Shown here: piece after piece, positions 35,160-46,085 of the stretch
Layout: each line of letters begins with the position of its first letter
Position numbering within the stretch: the stretch's first letter is position 1
Source of the DNA: Eucalyptus grandis
Lineage: Eukaryota; Streptophyta; Magnoliopsida; Myrtales; Myrtaceae
Direction of reading: 5' to 3'
Length of the DNA stretch: 64,000 nt
Assembly (NCBI RefSeq): GCF_016545825.1
Contig: NC_052616.1
Location: 10,602,001 to 10,666,000, forward strand
Notes under the pieces: model-generated
Told to the model about the DNA's origin: nothing
The model's input: the letters and a program-made list of their open reading frames with translations, nothing else
The model's database searches: none
Translations under genes and position numbers: made by a program

Positions 35160-37780
35160 TAACAAGTTATATGACTTTCAACTCAATTCCAAACATTTTA
35201 ATTTGATCAATTTAATCCTAAATTTTTTAATATAGTCATTTTGATCAATTTTGGCTTGAAAATGCTGACGTATCGTTTGGACATTGCCAGTTGTCCTTCA
35301 AGGCACAATCGATCATTTGATATGGACAATTTTAAACAAAAAGATGTAATTTTGTTTAATTTTTTTAACTTTCTAGATTTTTTCCTTTTTTTCTTTTCTT
35401 TTGTAAGCTTCTTAAGGAAAACCTAAGGTGTTTGGCAAATTTTTTAGGACCCCTTTGGTCAAATGTTGGCCTTGGCAAAGCTGAATGGCCAACGAGCCTT
35501 GGGCTTTTGGCATTTTCGAAAGGTCATTTTCTAGGGTTAAATAATTTTTTCCTTCCAAAACTACTCTCACCAATTTTTCGTTTTTCGATTTTAACCTCAT
35601 AAGAACTGTTCATCTTTCTACATAGATAGCTTCGTTGAGACTTGCGTGAGGCTCGCCGACAAGGCTAGATCTGATTGTCGACAAACTATTCTAATGCTAG
35701 ACAAACTCACCTGAAGTCATGCCACCTTAGGCAATCGTTGCCTAGGGTCATGCTAACCCAAGTGACAGTCACATACGTCCATGTGACTTGCAACCCAAGG
35801 TGATGGCCACTTGGGTTCGAGTAACCCAAGCAATAGTCATTTAAGGTCATGAGACTTTAGGCCGTGTCTCCTAGGGCCATGGTGGCTACTAGAGTTAGAT
35901 TTGGCTCACCGACACAAGGTTATTTTATTTACAAAAATAACAACAAAAAAGTGCTTTACAAAGCATGATTTTTCCAAATACTATTTAAATCAAAGTTGTT
36001 TTTTAATGCACTTTAAATTACAATTTACTAAATTCTACTTGCTTTAGGAAAAACCCCGTAAATCTAAAGTCCTTTACATTTTTCCAAAAACAAATAAAAT
36101 GTGTTCTTAGAACCTTAGGTACTTAGTCTATTCAGTGCCCAAGCCCAAGTTCAATCACGCCGTTCATCGTGCCCTAAATGCTAGCTGTTGTTGTCTACTT
36201 GAAAGACTCAGCATCCATGGCTCTGAGATCGAACTTTTCAAAGTTGTCGAGTGTTTAGTGATCATGGCCTGTCCTACTCCAAAAGTTAGCTCAAAAAGTG
36301 AGATTTTCCCTTATACTTATAAACCGATCACCAGACCTCTTACTGATGTGGGATAAACACCAATAATCGCCCCCTTACACATCGGGCTTGGGTTGGAGCT
36401 GCAACAACCCTCTCTCTATGTGATTGTTGGATCCAGACTTATTGGTAACATGAGTTATGATACCAATATTTGATGGTCTTGAGTCTCTCTCACCCCAAGA
36501 GTTAACTAAAAAAGTAAGGTTTTCTTTCACACTGATAAGCCGACTACCGGTCCTTTTTCCTCGCATTGCATTGCCTCTTCTATGGAGCTTTACAATCAAA
36601 ATAGGATGACTACAACGCTATTGCCTTGGGACCCTCCAAGATTCCAGTCCTCTTCCCTCTCCAGATCTCATGTGCACTTCATGTGCCCAACCTCTAATCC
36701 CACACCCCATCGCTCACCTTGCTCTCCACATAAATCAAATTGGAGTTAATCACAACAACCAAAGAGAAATTTTCAGCGATTTCGGAGTTATGGGGTCTCT
36801 AGGTCCATGCTGTCATGGTTGAGATGATTGCTGGTAAGTCACTTAAGGCTAGATCGAGGTTGGCATTAGGGGTGAGCATGGTTTCAAGATAAAATCTAGA
36901 ATTGAAGAACCGGACCAATGGGAACCTATTCGTTTTCAAGATATGTAGGGTAAGTTCCAAATTTTGAAAATTAGGAAACTTGTTTCATTTGTAAGTTCTA
37001 AGTTCTAGATAGATAAAACCTAGAACCTAGTACAAGTTTTTGTGTTTATTTCTTGGTTTATGTTTTTGTGTGATTTTACAGTATTCCATGGCATCCAATA
37101 ACGAGTGTATAATCTGGAATCGCTAATCTGAGTTTCCATTTCATGACTAAGACCTTCACTTTGTTGATTTTACATAATTCGTGCATCTAAATATAAGTTA
37201 CGATTAGGGGATTGGAACAGCAAGTTGTGGTCATTAAAGGTGATGATTCATTACAATTATTCAATTAATAATGTAAATTGAACATGGATAGAATATGGAA
37301 CTGACCTTGAACTTGTGACATGATTAGTTTCAAGTTCAGAAGCATAAAAGGTAGGTTTGAGTTTCAAAAAATAAGGAACATGTTTTAGCGGGTAAGTTTT
37401 AGGTTCTAGGTTTCAGGTTTTAGGTTTCAAGTGAAACCTGTACATAACCTAGAACTGTTTACACCTAATTGGCATGGTGAGCTAGAGATGAATAGTACAA
37501 GAAATGAATGAAGAGGAAGACGAACAATACCTAAAGGGAAGGAAAAATTCTAAATTTTATTTTAAAAAAAGAAGATAAAAGAGTTATTTTGCATAAGTTT
37601 GTTTATATTAAAAGTTGGCTAGATCACATAAGATGGCTAACATGACTAGATGTCCACGTCACTATTTTTAGGCTAAATTTGACCAGAGGGGCTATATTGG
37701 AACTTTGTGCAATGGTTATTAAAATGTTTATGACTAAAGTGACATCTGTATAACAAATTTAGAATTTATTAGGTAAGTCC
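35160..37780. repeat. Degraded MULE-like element with nested insertion
   Basis: The left arm (35165-35275) and the reverse complement of the right arm (37780-37640) share 'aaacattttaat', 'agtca', and 'aaaat..tgacgt' in the same order, the same arm family as 16417-16911. The interior includes a 'ccttaggcaat' core (35640-35920) like that of the insertion at 11502-12241. It also includes a stretch (36250-36560) with repeated 'gataccaatatttgatgg' and 'gttaactaaaaaagt' motifs that looks like worn retroelement DNA. An hAT-like element is nested at 36867-37467. No transposase was recognised. Confidence 0.5.
36867..37467. mobile_element. hAT-like non-autonomous element (601 bp)
   Basis: The termini are taggggtgagca at the left and, in reverse complement, taggtgtaaaca at the right. 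Flanks are gttggcat (36859-36866) and attggcat (37468-37475), an 8-base target duplication with one mismatch, as expected for hAT transposons. The interior is built of diverged 'aggttctaggttt' and 'gaacct' motifs in both orientations and has no ORF of note. Confidence 0.8.
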
Positions 37781-38411
37781 CTATTATTACGTGCTCAGTC
37801 CAGTTAATAAAAGACCACTTCACCCCCATTATAAATAAGAATTTGTTACCTAAAAGGGAAAAAAAATCCCTATCTTTTTGTAGTTGTCAATGAATAATTC
37901 ATGTTAAAACGTCCCTCATCGTTTGTTTATAAGATTTATATGCTGCTTATATACATATGATATTCTTCAACCCACTAACTTAAAAGTATATGCTCCAATT
38001 TATTTCGCATGCATGATCCCTCGGTCGTTGAACTTCATGTAGTAGAAAATGTAATGGAAGAGAAAAGAATTCAACTCAAACCCGATTAAAAATGCAATAA
38101 TTCTGAAACATATAGCATTTCCTTTATGTTTCTGAAACATACATATTCTCACAATAGAAATTAATTGAAAGCCACATCACACCAAGCTTGGGAAATATTC
38201 CATTTGAATATATTCCTGTAGAACCATCCTTAAAGCAAAGAAATTAAAGCCTTTGACACTGGCAATTAACATGGTCCAAGGCTAATAATCCCACGTGACA
38301 CTTCCTCTTTACAAACACCATCACACAGTCAAACACATCCCTTAACTAGACCCTCCCCATGTCATTACATGTTATTTTACATTCCATTTTCTGGTTTTTT
38401 TAATTCATTAT
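37781..38411. other. Intergenic DNA, includes 3' flank of the HIPP gene
   Basis: AT-rich, with no recognised gene. The 100-200 bases next to 38412 are the probable 3' untranslated region of the minus-strand HIPP gene. Confidence 0.45.
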
Positions 38412-40211
38412 TTACATGAGGCAACAGGCGTTGACGTTGTCGTCGTTGAACATGTTGCTGACTTTGTCGTCCCCGCGGTGAGTCACCGGGATGTTGCCGT
38501 GCCTCTCGCCGATATTGTAGCCGTGGCGGTAGTAGTTGTAGCTCTCTTTGAACTCCTTAGTCGTGTCTCTGAAGTAGTTCTCGGTGGAGGTGAAGTAGAG
38601 CGGTGGGTTAGGGTAGGGCCAAAACTCGGCTCTTTTCCCCGCCCTCCTCACCGCCTTCAACACCTTGTTCCGGTCGACATATCCTACGACCGTCACCTTT
38701 TCCATCTCCAAGTTCACTTCCACCGAATCGACCCCTAAAATCATTAAATTAGATTCTTATTAAGAACAAAACAAATTAAATTGGCGCAAGATCCACAGGA
38801 GATATACTTGTTCTGTGGAGAAACTACTTTTGCAGAACATTTTACTCATCTTCTAGTACTATCTACATAGACAAATGTACATATATGAACTCAAATAGTT
38901 AAATTGACTATGAGAGAGAGAGAGAGAGAGAGAGAGACCTCTGAGCTTGTAAATGGCGTTTTTGACGACTCTCTCGCAGCCAGTGCAGCACATTCTAACT
39001 TTGAGCTCCACAGTCTAAACAGCGAAACACACAAAAAGCAAAAATAATTTCAAAGATGCTGTTCCCACTAAAGCGTACACGGTTCTCACAAGCCTTTCTC
39101 ATTATATTCCATCTGCTCTCTTGCTTTTTGCAATTGCATTCATATGTAGGAAACCAAAGGGTTTGGTGGAAAGCTATCCCAAACTTTGTTCTCTTTATTC
39201 TCTTAGACGAAACCAACCGGACTAAGAAAAGCCTTCTTTCTTCTCATCTCTTTTTGTTCATCTAGCCCTTTACTATATAAACTTATTTTCTTCTCGATTC
39301 GTGCACGTTTTCAGCTAGTATGCCATCTTAACCCTCGTTTCGAAAGATTAATTTGAGGTACCTTGCAGATTAATGGGGAGAATCTCACATGCGGGATGGT
39401 TCCTACAACTTGTGATATCTTTATGAGAAGCAACTTTATCTTGATAATATACTTTGCGTGATCATACAAAGAGACAAAGGGCACATCTCTCACATCTAGA
39501 GGTGGACCTTGTCAAACTTTGGACTATTGAAGAATTTTGTGAAAACACAACCAACCAATCTAAAGGGTAATTATTGATTAATTGAGTACATCATCCCGGT
39601 TGATTGTTTATCATGAAAGCTCCGAATCACGAGTAAACAAATGATAACTACGATAATGAATCAGGACAAGGACGATCTAAACAAAAATATCTGGAATTAG
39701 TACTCAAAAAGTTTCTACTACAAGTTCATATTGTCCAAAAAAAAAAAGAGAGCCAAAAGTATGCATCTAGCGTGCGTATGTAGTTTGAAAATGCACGGGA
39801 AGGGAGGGACCGTAGAGTTGAACATATCATGAGTCTCATATAAGATTTTGACATACAACAAATTGGAAAGTCCTTTTTGGTTTTTTCCAGCTTCCCTTTT
39901 CCTAAAAAGTGGAGAATGAAATCCCATAGGGAAGCTCAAGCAAAACGCAAAATACCTCTACCCCACGCAAACCAAATAAAAATAAAAATAAAAGCGAAAG
40001 ATAACACAACTAATTACCAGGGTTGTCAATGAAAACGAACCTGCAAAGAGAGAGGCTTTCCCTTAGGCATCGTGTACCTGAGGTGGTGGCGCTGATGGTG
40101 GTGGTGATGGGGGTGGTGGTGGACGTCCTTGTGTGCACTCGGATAGCGAAAGAATAAACGGTAAGAAATGGCCGAGAAGAACCGAAAAGCCGTATTTAGG
40201 ACGGTGGCCAT
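38412..40211 (-). CDS. HIPP: Heavy-metal-associated isoprenylated plant protein (HIPP)
   Basis: Three exons, 40211-40041, 39014-38939 and 38734-38412, join in frame across GT-AG introns to 189 aa. The N-terminus carries a histidine-rich stretch (about 30-44). An HMA metal-binding domain starts at about 58 (TVELKVRMCCTGCERVV), with the MxCxxC metal site at C67/C70. The protein ends CCLM, a CaaX box for farnesylation at C186. HIPPs are plant-specific, bind heavy metals or act as membrane-linked adaptors in stress responses; the metal and partners cannot be told here. The final 100 residues (PPLYFTSTENYF... to NDDNVNACCLM) are strongly conserved among close Arabidopsis HIPPs as I recall them. 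The start is less sure: a TATA-like tatataaaa at about 40236-40228 (minus) lies so close to ATG 40211 that initiation at an internal ATG (MPKGKPLSLQ, about 40070) is possible. Confidence 0.9.
38910..38937. repeat. (GA)n microsatellite abutting a HIPP splice donor
   Basis: About 13 GA units run into the 5' splice site of intron 2 (donor at 38938-38937). On the mRNA sense strand the intron begins gtctctctct. Confidence 0.9.
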
Positions 40212-43141
40212 GGTGAACCAGCTAGGGTTTCTTTTATATACACACACCAAGCAAAGAACACAGAAAAAGGATAAGACAGGGAAAACAGAGAGATTGTTGT
40301 ATGAACTAACTAAACAAAAGCCAGCCGCAGAAGATATTCTTCATCTCGATTTTTGGCATCGCTTCCTTAAGGTTTTGATCAGCTGGGGAGATATATTCCA
40401 TTGTTCTCTTATACTATTCCCAAGTAGTGAGGTGCAGTTCCTTGTGACCTAATTCGCTTCACATACATGAGAACTACAACGATGGGTCACCCCACAAATT
40501 ATATTCAAATTATAAAAGGAAGAAAACAAGTGATTCTTTAGGCAAAGGAATGGTATCAATCTCTTAGCCATTATCAAGTTTATTTTCTTCAGATGTGGGT
40601 CAAGCTAACATGGCTGCTGACACAGAGATAGAAAAGAATATTGTCATGTCAGGTCGCAAAGGACTGGGATTGAGGGCTTAAGTCAGGAAAGCTAAGGTCT
40701 TGATGCAAAGGTGAACATATATTCTCAAAAATCTTTCCCCTCTTCATCTTCCATTACAGAATTTTTGAAGGAATTTCTTGGGCTTATACGTTGTATTTTA
40801 CACTAGTCACCTTTATCACGATTGGTTTGGAGATTTTAGTCAATTGCCTAGAATATAACTGTAAATATTCACAATAATATAGGCTTTGAGCATCGAAATG
40901 TTTCTTTTCCACAGGCCCTTATTAGGTGCATGTCATAATACGTGGATTTGAATTCAAGAAAGTTGATTCGATTCCGATTCTAAAACAGGGTTTAGAGAGC
41001 ACATTGTGCATTTCCAAGATTAGTTTATTGAGGGCCAGATTTTTATATAGGCGGCTAGGGAATAAAAACCCTAGTTTAAGGCAACACACAGCATTTATCT
41101 AGAAATCCTAACAAAGTTAATATTCCCTCATGTTTTAGGGCCTTCCAAGTTATGGATGGATCACATGATGATGGAAGCATGCCAAAGAAAAACCGACTAA
41201 GATTCTATTCTTCTAGTTAGCAATTACCCAAATAGGAAGTACTAGTAGTGGGTCTAATTACGTTAATTAAATATCAAGAAGACTTATTCTTTTGAGATAT
41301 AAGATAAATATATAAATAAATAAAACAGCGACAACAATCAGGTGGAAAAATGAAAATAAATAAATAAATAAATATTTCTATTAGACACATTGACAATGAA
41401 GAGATTTTTTTACGCATATATATGTGCTAATCGTGTGGCGTGTGTATAGATTCAATTACCGAAATTAACGTACCACGGTTTTGTGATGAGAATAAGAGTG
41501 CTTGCAAAATTTTTTAATTCGGCTGCCGGTAGACCAAATAAAAAATTTCAATGGCAAGAAAAAAAGGCTCTCTCCAGGGTACTTGTCCTCATGTAGTTAA
41601 ATGGAAAAGTTGGTACCTTAAAAACTTTAAATTACTTTATGGATTTATTTTTGAGAGGATATTCAAGTACCGCATTCTGATGCCACTACATTATTTAGAT
41701 ATCAGTGTTATCATCTTTCTAGGTCCCCCCAAAGAAAAGAAGCAATTTTCATTTCATGATGCGGCGGTTCTCCAAAGCAGTGCCTTATATTGGACGCGTT
41801 ATTCCCTCGTAATAAATGCTATCTTGCTTAACCTTTTCCTTACACGAAGGTGATAGTTTATCTTTCATCTACACCCATTTGTTGCTTTCAATCTTCAACA
41901 TGGACAAGCAGGCCACTTGGAAATAAAAATGTGCAATTCAGGAGAGCGGATTCTAGCGGGCACTGTTTTCCACCATCCATTAGTACCTCCCAGATAACTT
42001 TAAGGTCTTTATCAGTTCAAATCAGAGGCATGTGCGAGGGATTACAATCTCTTGTCTATATTTTTCATATAATTTCTAATAGACATTAGGGATCAAAGCA
42101 TCTCACGTGGACATTGATTAATCTCACGATATAGTTGTACGTGGAAATATTGATTAATTATGGCAAAATAGGTCACAAACTCATAATATAACTCAGTTTC
42201 ACTTAAATAAGTCATAATTAGGTCAACTCAAATGTGAAATATAGGTTCAAATAAGTGAAAATGATGGATTTTAATGGGCCTGAGATAACCTCACTTTCAA
42301 CCCAAGTAAACTCACTTTGCTCCTTCTTGAGTCTTGAATAGTTCTCGCTAAGTCACTCCCACTTTGCTCCTCTTCTCGCCCTCTCTCCCTGTCAATTCCA
42401 GCGATCGATAGTCTACATCCTTGGTGAGCTATCTACCGCCCATCTTCGGTGGCCCCCTATGATGTCTAATCATTAAAGTTTGTCCTTTCTAATAATTTTA
42501 ATCATCGTTTTGTCTTTGTCAAATTTGAGGAGGTTGCTCTTCAGTTTCCAAAGCCGTTTAAAGTTTAGATTGATCTTTTGTTGAAGGTGATACAAGGGAA
42601 GAGGTGAAGGGACGAGACAGAGTGAGGTTAGAGAGGATATTCTCTTCTCTCCACGTTTATTGCTATTATTATGGATGATTTCGAGATGTCAAATAAAATT
42701 TCCAGAGAAAAAGGAATATGTTGCTCATAAAGTGTATGTATATGGATGATGATGAATTTGGAGACCACTTAATCGTGTACTTTTACTCGAAAAATAGGGG
42801 CTCCTGCTGGGGCAGCTTGCTCTTTATGGGGGTTATTGCTGTTCATCTCATTAACAGTATAATCATGATGAACACTTTCACTCGTATAGATGAAGATTTA
42901 AGAAGGATTATTCGTTTCCGAATTGGGTTTCTCTTCCTTATGTTGCGTAAATCAATTTTGCTGGGAATTAAATCATGTAAAATTATAAAAACATCTTATT
43001 TATATATTTTCCTTCATTGTTTCCACACATTGTATCGTAAATAGAGCCTTTTACATCCAAGGTCTTTATCAAAAAGTAAAAGATTTTTTTACAGATTTCC
43101 CAAATCATATGTTTCTTCTTTATTTTGTGTTACCTAGCCCT
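40212..43141. other. Intergenic DNA
   Basis: This includes the HIPP promoter region (TATA-like element near 40230 on the minus strand). No gene was recognised; open frames near 41551-42089 and 42718-43044 have no recognisable domains and AT-rich, non-coding texture. Confidence 0.45.
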
Positions 43142-43679
43142 AGGATAAATATACTAGAAGTGCCGAAAATTGTATACGGCATTTACTTTAGTACTAAAAG
43201 TTTTTTCTAGCTCACTTAAGTGTTACATCGGAGAAAAATGATCACTTTAGTGCCAACAGCAATAAATTCTCGCCAAATCAATAATATGACTTGACAAAAT
43301 TTTTAAAAATCCAGTTCACGTGGCATTTCCACGTGGAAAGTTTGGACTGAAGTGATTGTTTTTTAACAATGACTAGAGCTAAAATGATCATTTTAAGTAA
43401 AATTTGGCACTCAAATGATCATTTCTAATAAAATTTAGTATTTAAATGATCACTATTTATAACTTTTGGACAACTCGTTTAGAGGTTATATACTGACTAG
43501 GCACGCCGACGGTCACGTAGGATTAAGAAATTAATAAAATATAGCCACATCATATTGGAATTGACACTTAAATAATCATTTTTTTAATTTTAAAAATAGC
43601 ACTTAAGTGATCTAAAAAAACTTTTTACATTAAAGTAAACGCCGGACAAAACTTTTGGCACTTTTAGTGTATTTCCCCC
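43142..43679. repeat. Long-TIR MITE (MULE-like)
   Basis: The left arm ('aaatatactagaagtgccgaaaa', then 'cggcatttactttagta') and the reverse complement of the right arm ('aaatacactaaaagtgccaaaa', then 'cggcgtttactttaatg') match over about 80 bases. The interior has repeated 'aatgatcatttt' and 'cactcaaatgatca' motifs. The flanks cctagccct and ccttgcttt agree at 6 of 9 positions, a weak candidate 9-base duplication. Confidence 0.72.
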
Positions 43680-44770
43680 TTGCTTTATATATTTATGTAT
43701 ATTAAATTGATGATTATTCATGCTCTCTCTCATTTGGGTATGATACTTTGTCCTTCCAAGTGATCAATTTCTTTTTTTTAATCTAATGCTGAGTAATTGT
43801 CCGTGACTTGAGTGAATTTGGGATCGTTTCTTGGAAGACAAATGGTCATATTTAGACCATTCTCATACTTCCTGAAGCACTTGAGAACCCTATGCCTCAG
43901 ATAAACAAGATGAACAAGAACAAGAAAGTGGAACATTTGAGTACCCATTAGCGTTTGGTTGGTAGGTATCGGGAAAATTATGATCTTTTTCCACTAAGCA
44001 TTATTTTTTAGTTTGGTGTCCCTGGCAAAATATGTGGTACAGGCTGCACCATCACTTTTCCCATAGTGACGGTGCTGTCAGCTTATCATTTTTCTATTCG
44101 ATTATTGCCCTCAATAGTGGATTGGTGATTATATATTCTTCTTTTCGCCTTCGGTTTCTAATCAATTTTGGGGCACCTCCCAAAAGCAATCTTGGTGGGA
44201 CCTGAATGGGCTCTTTCTCAAGTTCTTGTCCCTCGATTGGTGCAACATTTCAAGTAGTTCAAAGTCATTATCAGAATAACCTAGTGACATTGGGATTGAG
44301 AAACCAGAGTGGAGGAATCTAAAACTGCTAAAATTGTGGCTACATTGGAGATTGGCCATGTAAACTTATCATCGTCATACCATTGAACGTGAATTGGAGT
44401 AAAACCTGAATTATCTCAGGCCTAACTCAAGCCGAACGAACATATCAAAGAATCTTAATCTCTTGAGATCGAGAAATGACCAAAATACTCGAACTTGGGA
44501 TCAATGAACATCTATCATCCTTCGCCCCACCTATGGCGCTAGCTTCACACCCTCTTCCACAACTCAATCCCTGGGCTTCCTCGCTCATTTGGCGAGTCAA
44601 TTCACTCACTCACTCGACGAGTTGATTCATGAATTCGTTTATTTACCTAAAGAGCTTAAAGTGGGTTAAAAGAGTGGTCATATGTTTTCCTATGTTAGGT
44701 TAATTCTGGATATGTTTTAGTAATATGGGTCAGGTATGGGTTCAGTTGTTAATGAGATACTAAGGACACA
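43680..44770. other. Intergenic DNA
   Basis: No gene is recognised. A short coding-textured stretch on the minus strand at about 44250-44160 (reading VAPIEGQELEKEPIQVPPR) may be a retroelement fragment; it is too short to identify. Confidence 0.4.
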
Positions 44771-45272
44771 CATAATAATCATTCTAATTTTATTTCAAAA
44801 CTATTTTTCTAGTTCAGACTTGTTTTACACATAAATCCGTTTGGTAAAACTATTTCATTTTTCTATTTTTGGAATAGATTTTTACTCCATAAATAGGCTT
44901 GGAACATAAATCATAAGATTTTTTTTTTTTTTTACTTCTTATTTCTAAAATAAAAATAAGAAATTAAAAAAAAAAAAAACTCTTATTATTGTTCATCCTT
45001 GCTACTAGTTGGTTGCCCATCTACCTCTGCCAGCCATTGTCCACCGTTTGCCTACCACCATTCGTTGATTGCCGCCCACCACCACCCATAGTTTGCAGCC
45101 TCGCCCAAGCTCACCATCAACCACCACCGTTGCCACCGCCGCTTGGGGGAAGAAATTTTGTATAATTATTTAATGCATATTTTTACTTAAATTCATCCAA
45201 GAATAGAAATTAAAAAAAAATCCATTTCTTCTCCATAAATTAACTAATCAGAATTGTTATTATTCGTACCCT
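44771..45272. repeat. Inverted-repeat element with GC-rich core, copy 2
   Basis: AT-rich arms with 'ctatttttctatttttgg' and 'aagaatagaaattaaaaa' type motifs enclose a core (45010-45145) of CCACC/CCGCC repeats, the reverse sense of the GGTGG core at 34720-34815. The two copies are in opposite orientation. The ends are approximate. Confidence 0.5.
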
Positions 45273-45601
45273 AAAATTGCATTATATTTAAATAGGTCAA
45301 TTTGGGATGGACCATTTTCAGTCCGACCCGACCTACTCATTTTGACCGGCCTAGCGCATGCTCATCGCCTACGTGGTCAAATGGAAATGAAAGCTGGCCT
45401 CCGTCTGGCGAATACAAGGGAAGGGTGAAGAATCGGTGGGGTGCCATCACCCGTTGACCAAAGATCAGTCCAAAACCGATGGCCATCGGAAGCATCGCCG
45501 CCGTCCCATGGTTTTCGTTGCGAAACTGGTGAATAATTCCGCATAAATTGGCGTCGGTACTTGGTGCTGGTGTTGAAGTCGTTAAGCATTTGGAGAGAAC
45601 G

Positions 45602-45805
45602 ATGTGTTACGAGGCGAGGTGCTCGAACTGCGGGAAGACCACCTGGGGTGGCTGCGGGAGGCATGTGGCGTCCGTCTACAAGCGGGTCCCGGAGGACCGA
45701 CGCTGCCTCTGCCGCGGTTGGCCCGGGGTCGAGGCCGGCGATCAGTCCTCCTCAGCCGCCGCCACGGGCGGCGATGAGGGAAGCTCCAGCTGCGCTATAC
45801 TCTGA
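45602..45805 (+). CDS. Small conserved Cys-rich (CGKTTWGGCG) protein with CaaX end
   Basis: An intronless 67-aa ORF, GC-rich unlike its surroundings. The core MCYEARCSNCGKTTWGGCGR, then HVASVYKRVP and CLC, has the CxxCGKxxWxGCGxH pattern of a small plant (and fungal) protein family I recognise only as uncharacterised. The Cys/His spacing suggests a zinc-binding knuckle. The last residues SSSCAIL end in CAIL, a CaaX box whose final Leu favours geranylgeranylation, so membrane attachment is predicted. The frame stays open upstream to about 45548, but the Cys-rich motif begins at ATG 45602, which I use as the start. No function is proposed. The family assignment rests on memory; the metal site and prenylation are inference from motifs. 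Confidence 0.78.
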   Translation: MCYEARCSNCGKTTWGGCGRHVASVYKRVPEDRRCLCRGWPGVEAGDQSSSAAATGGDEGSSSCAIL

Positions 45806-45899
45806 GGATTTCTTTGATTTCGTTTGATGTCATGTGTAATAATCATCTTCTTTGTATCAGATCTCACGGAACCCCTAGAATAAACTGATGCTCATTTGT

Positions 45900-45939
<40 letters not shown>

Positions 45940-46085
45940 GGTGGTGCGGGGCGGAGTGGAGTGGCAAAGCCTGCTAGATCTGGGGTTTGCTGTGGCGGCC
46001 GCCATACCCGGCGGTGCCCATCGACTACGGCGACCAGTGGTCGTCTCTGCTCTAGTTGGGCTTAGCCCCAGAAAGGGCTAGTTTG
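45806..46085. other. 3' flank of the Cys-rich gene with (CT)n
   Basis: Likely 3' untranslated region followed by a (CT)n tract (45902-45937) and a GC-rich stretch. No further gene. Confidence 0.5.

Noticed and set aside
36250..36600. Gene fragment with 'gataccaatatttgatgg' repeats
   Set aside because: No coding frame persists; it looks like worn retroelement or untranslated sequence common in plant intergenic DNA.
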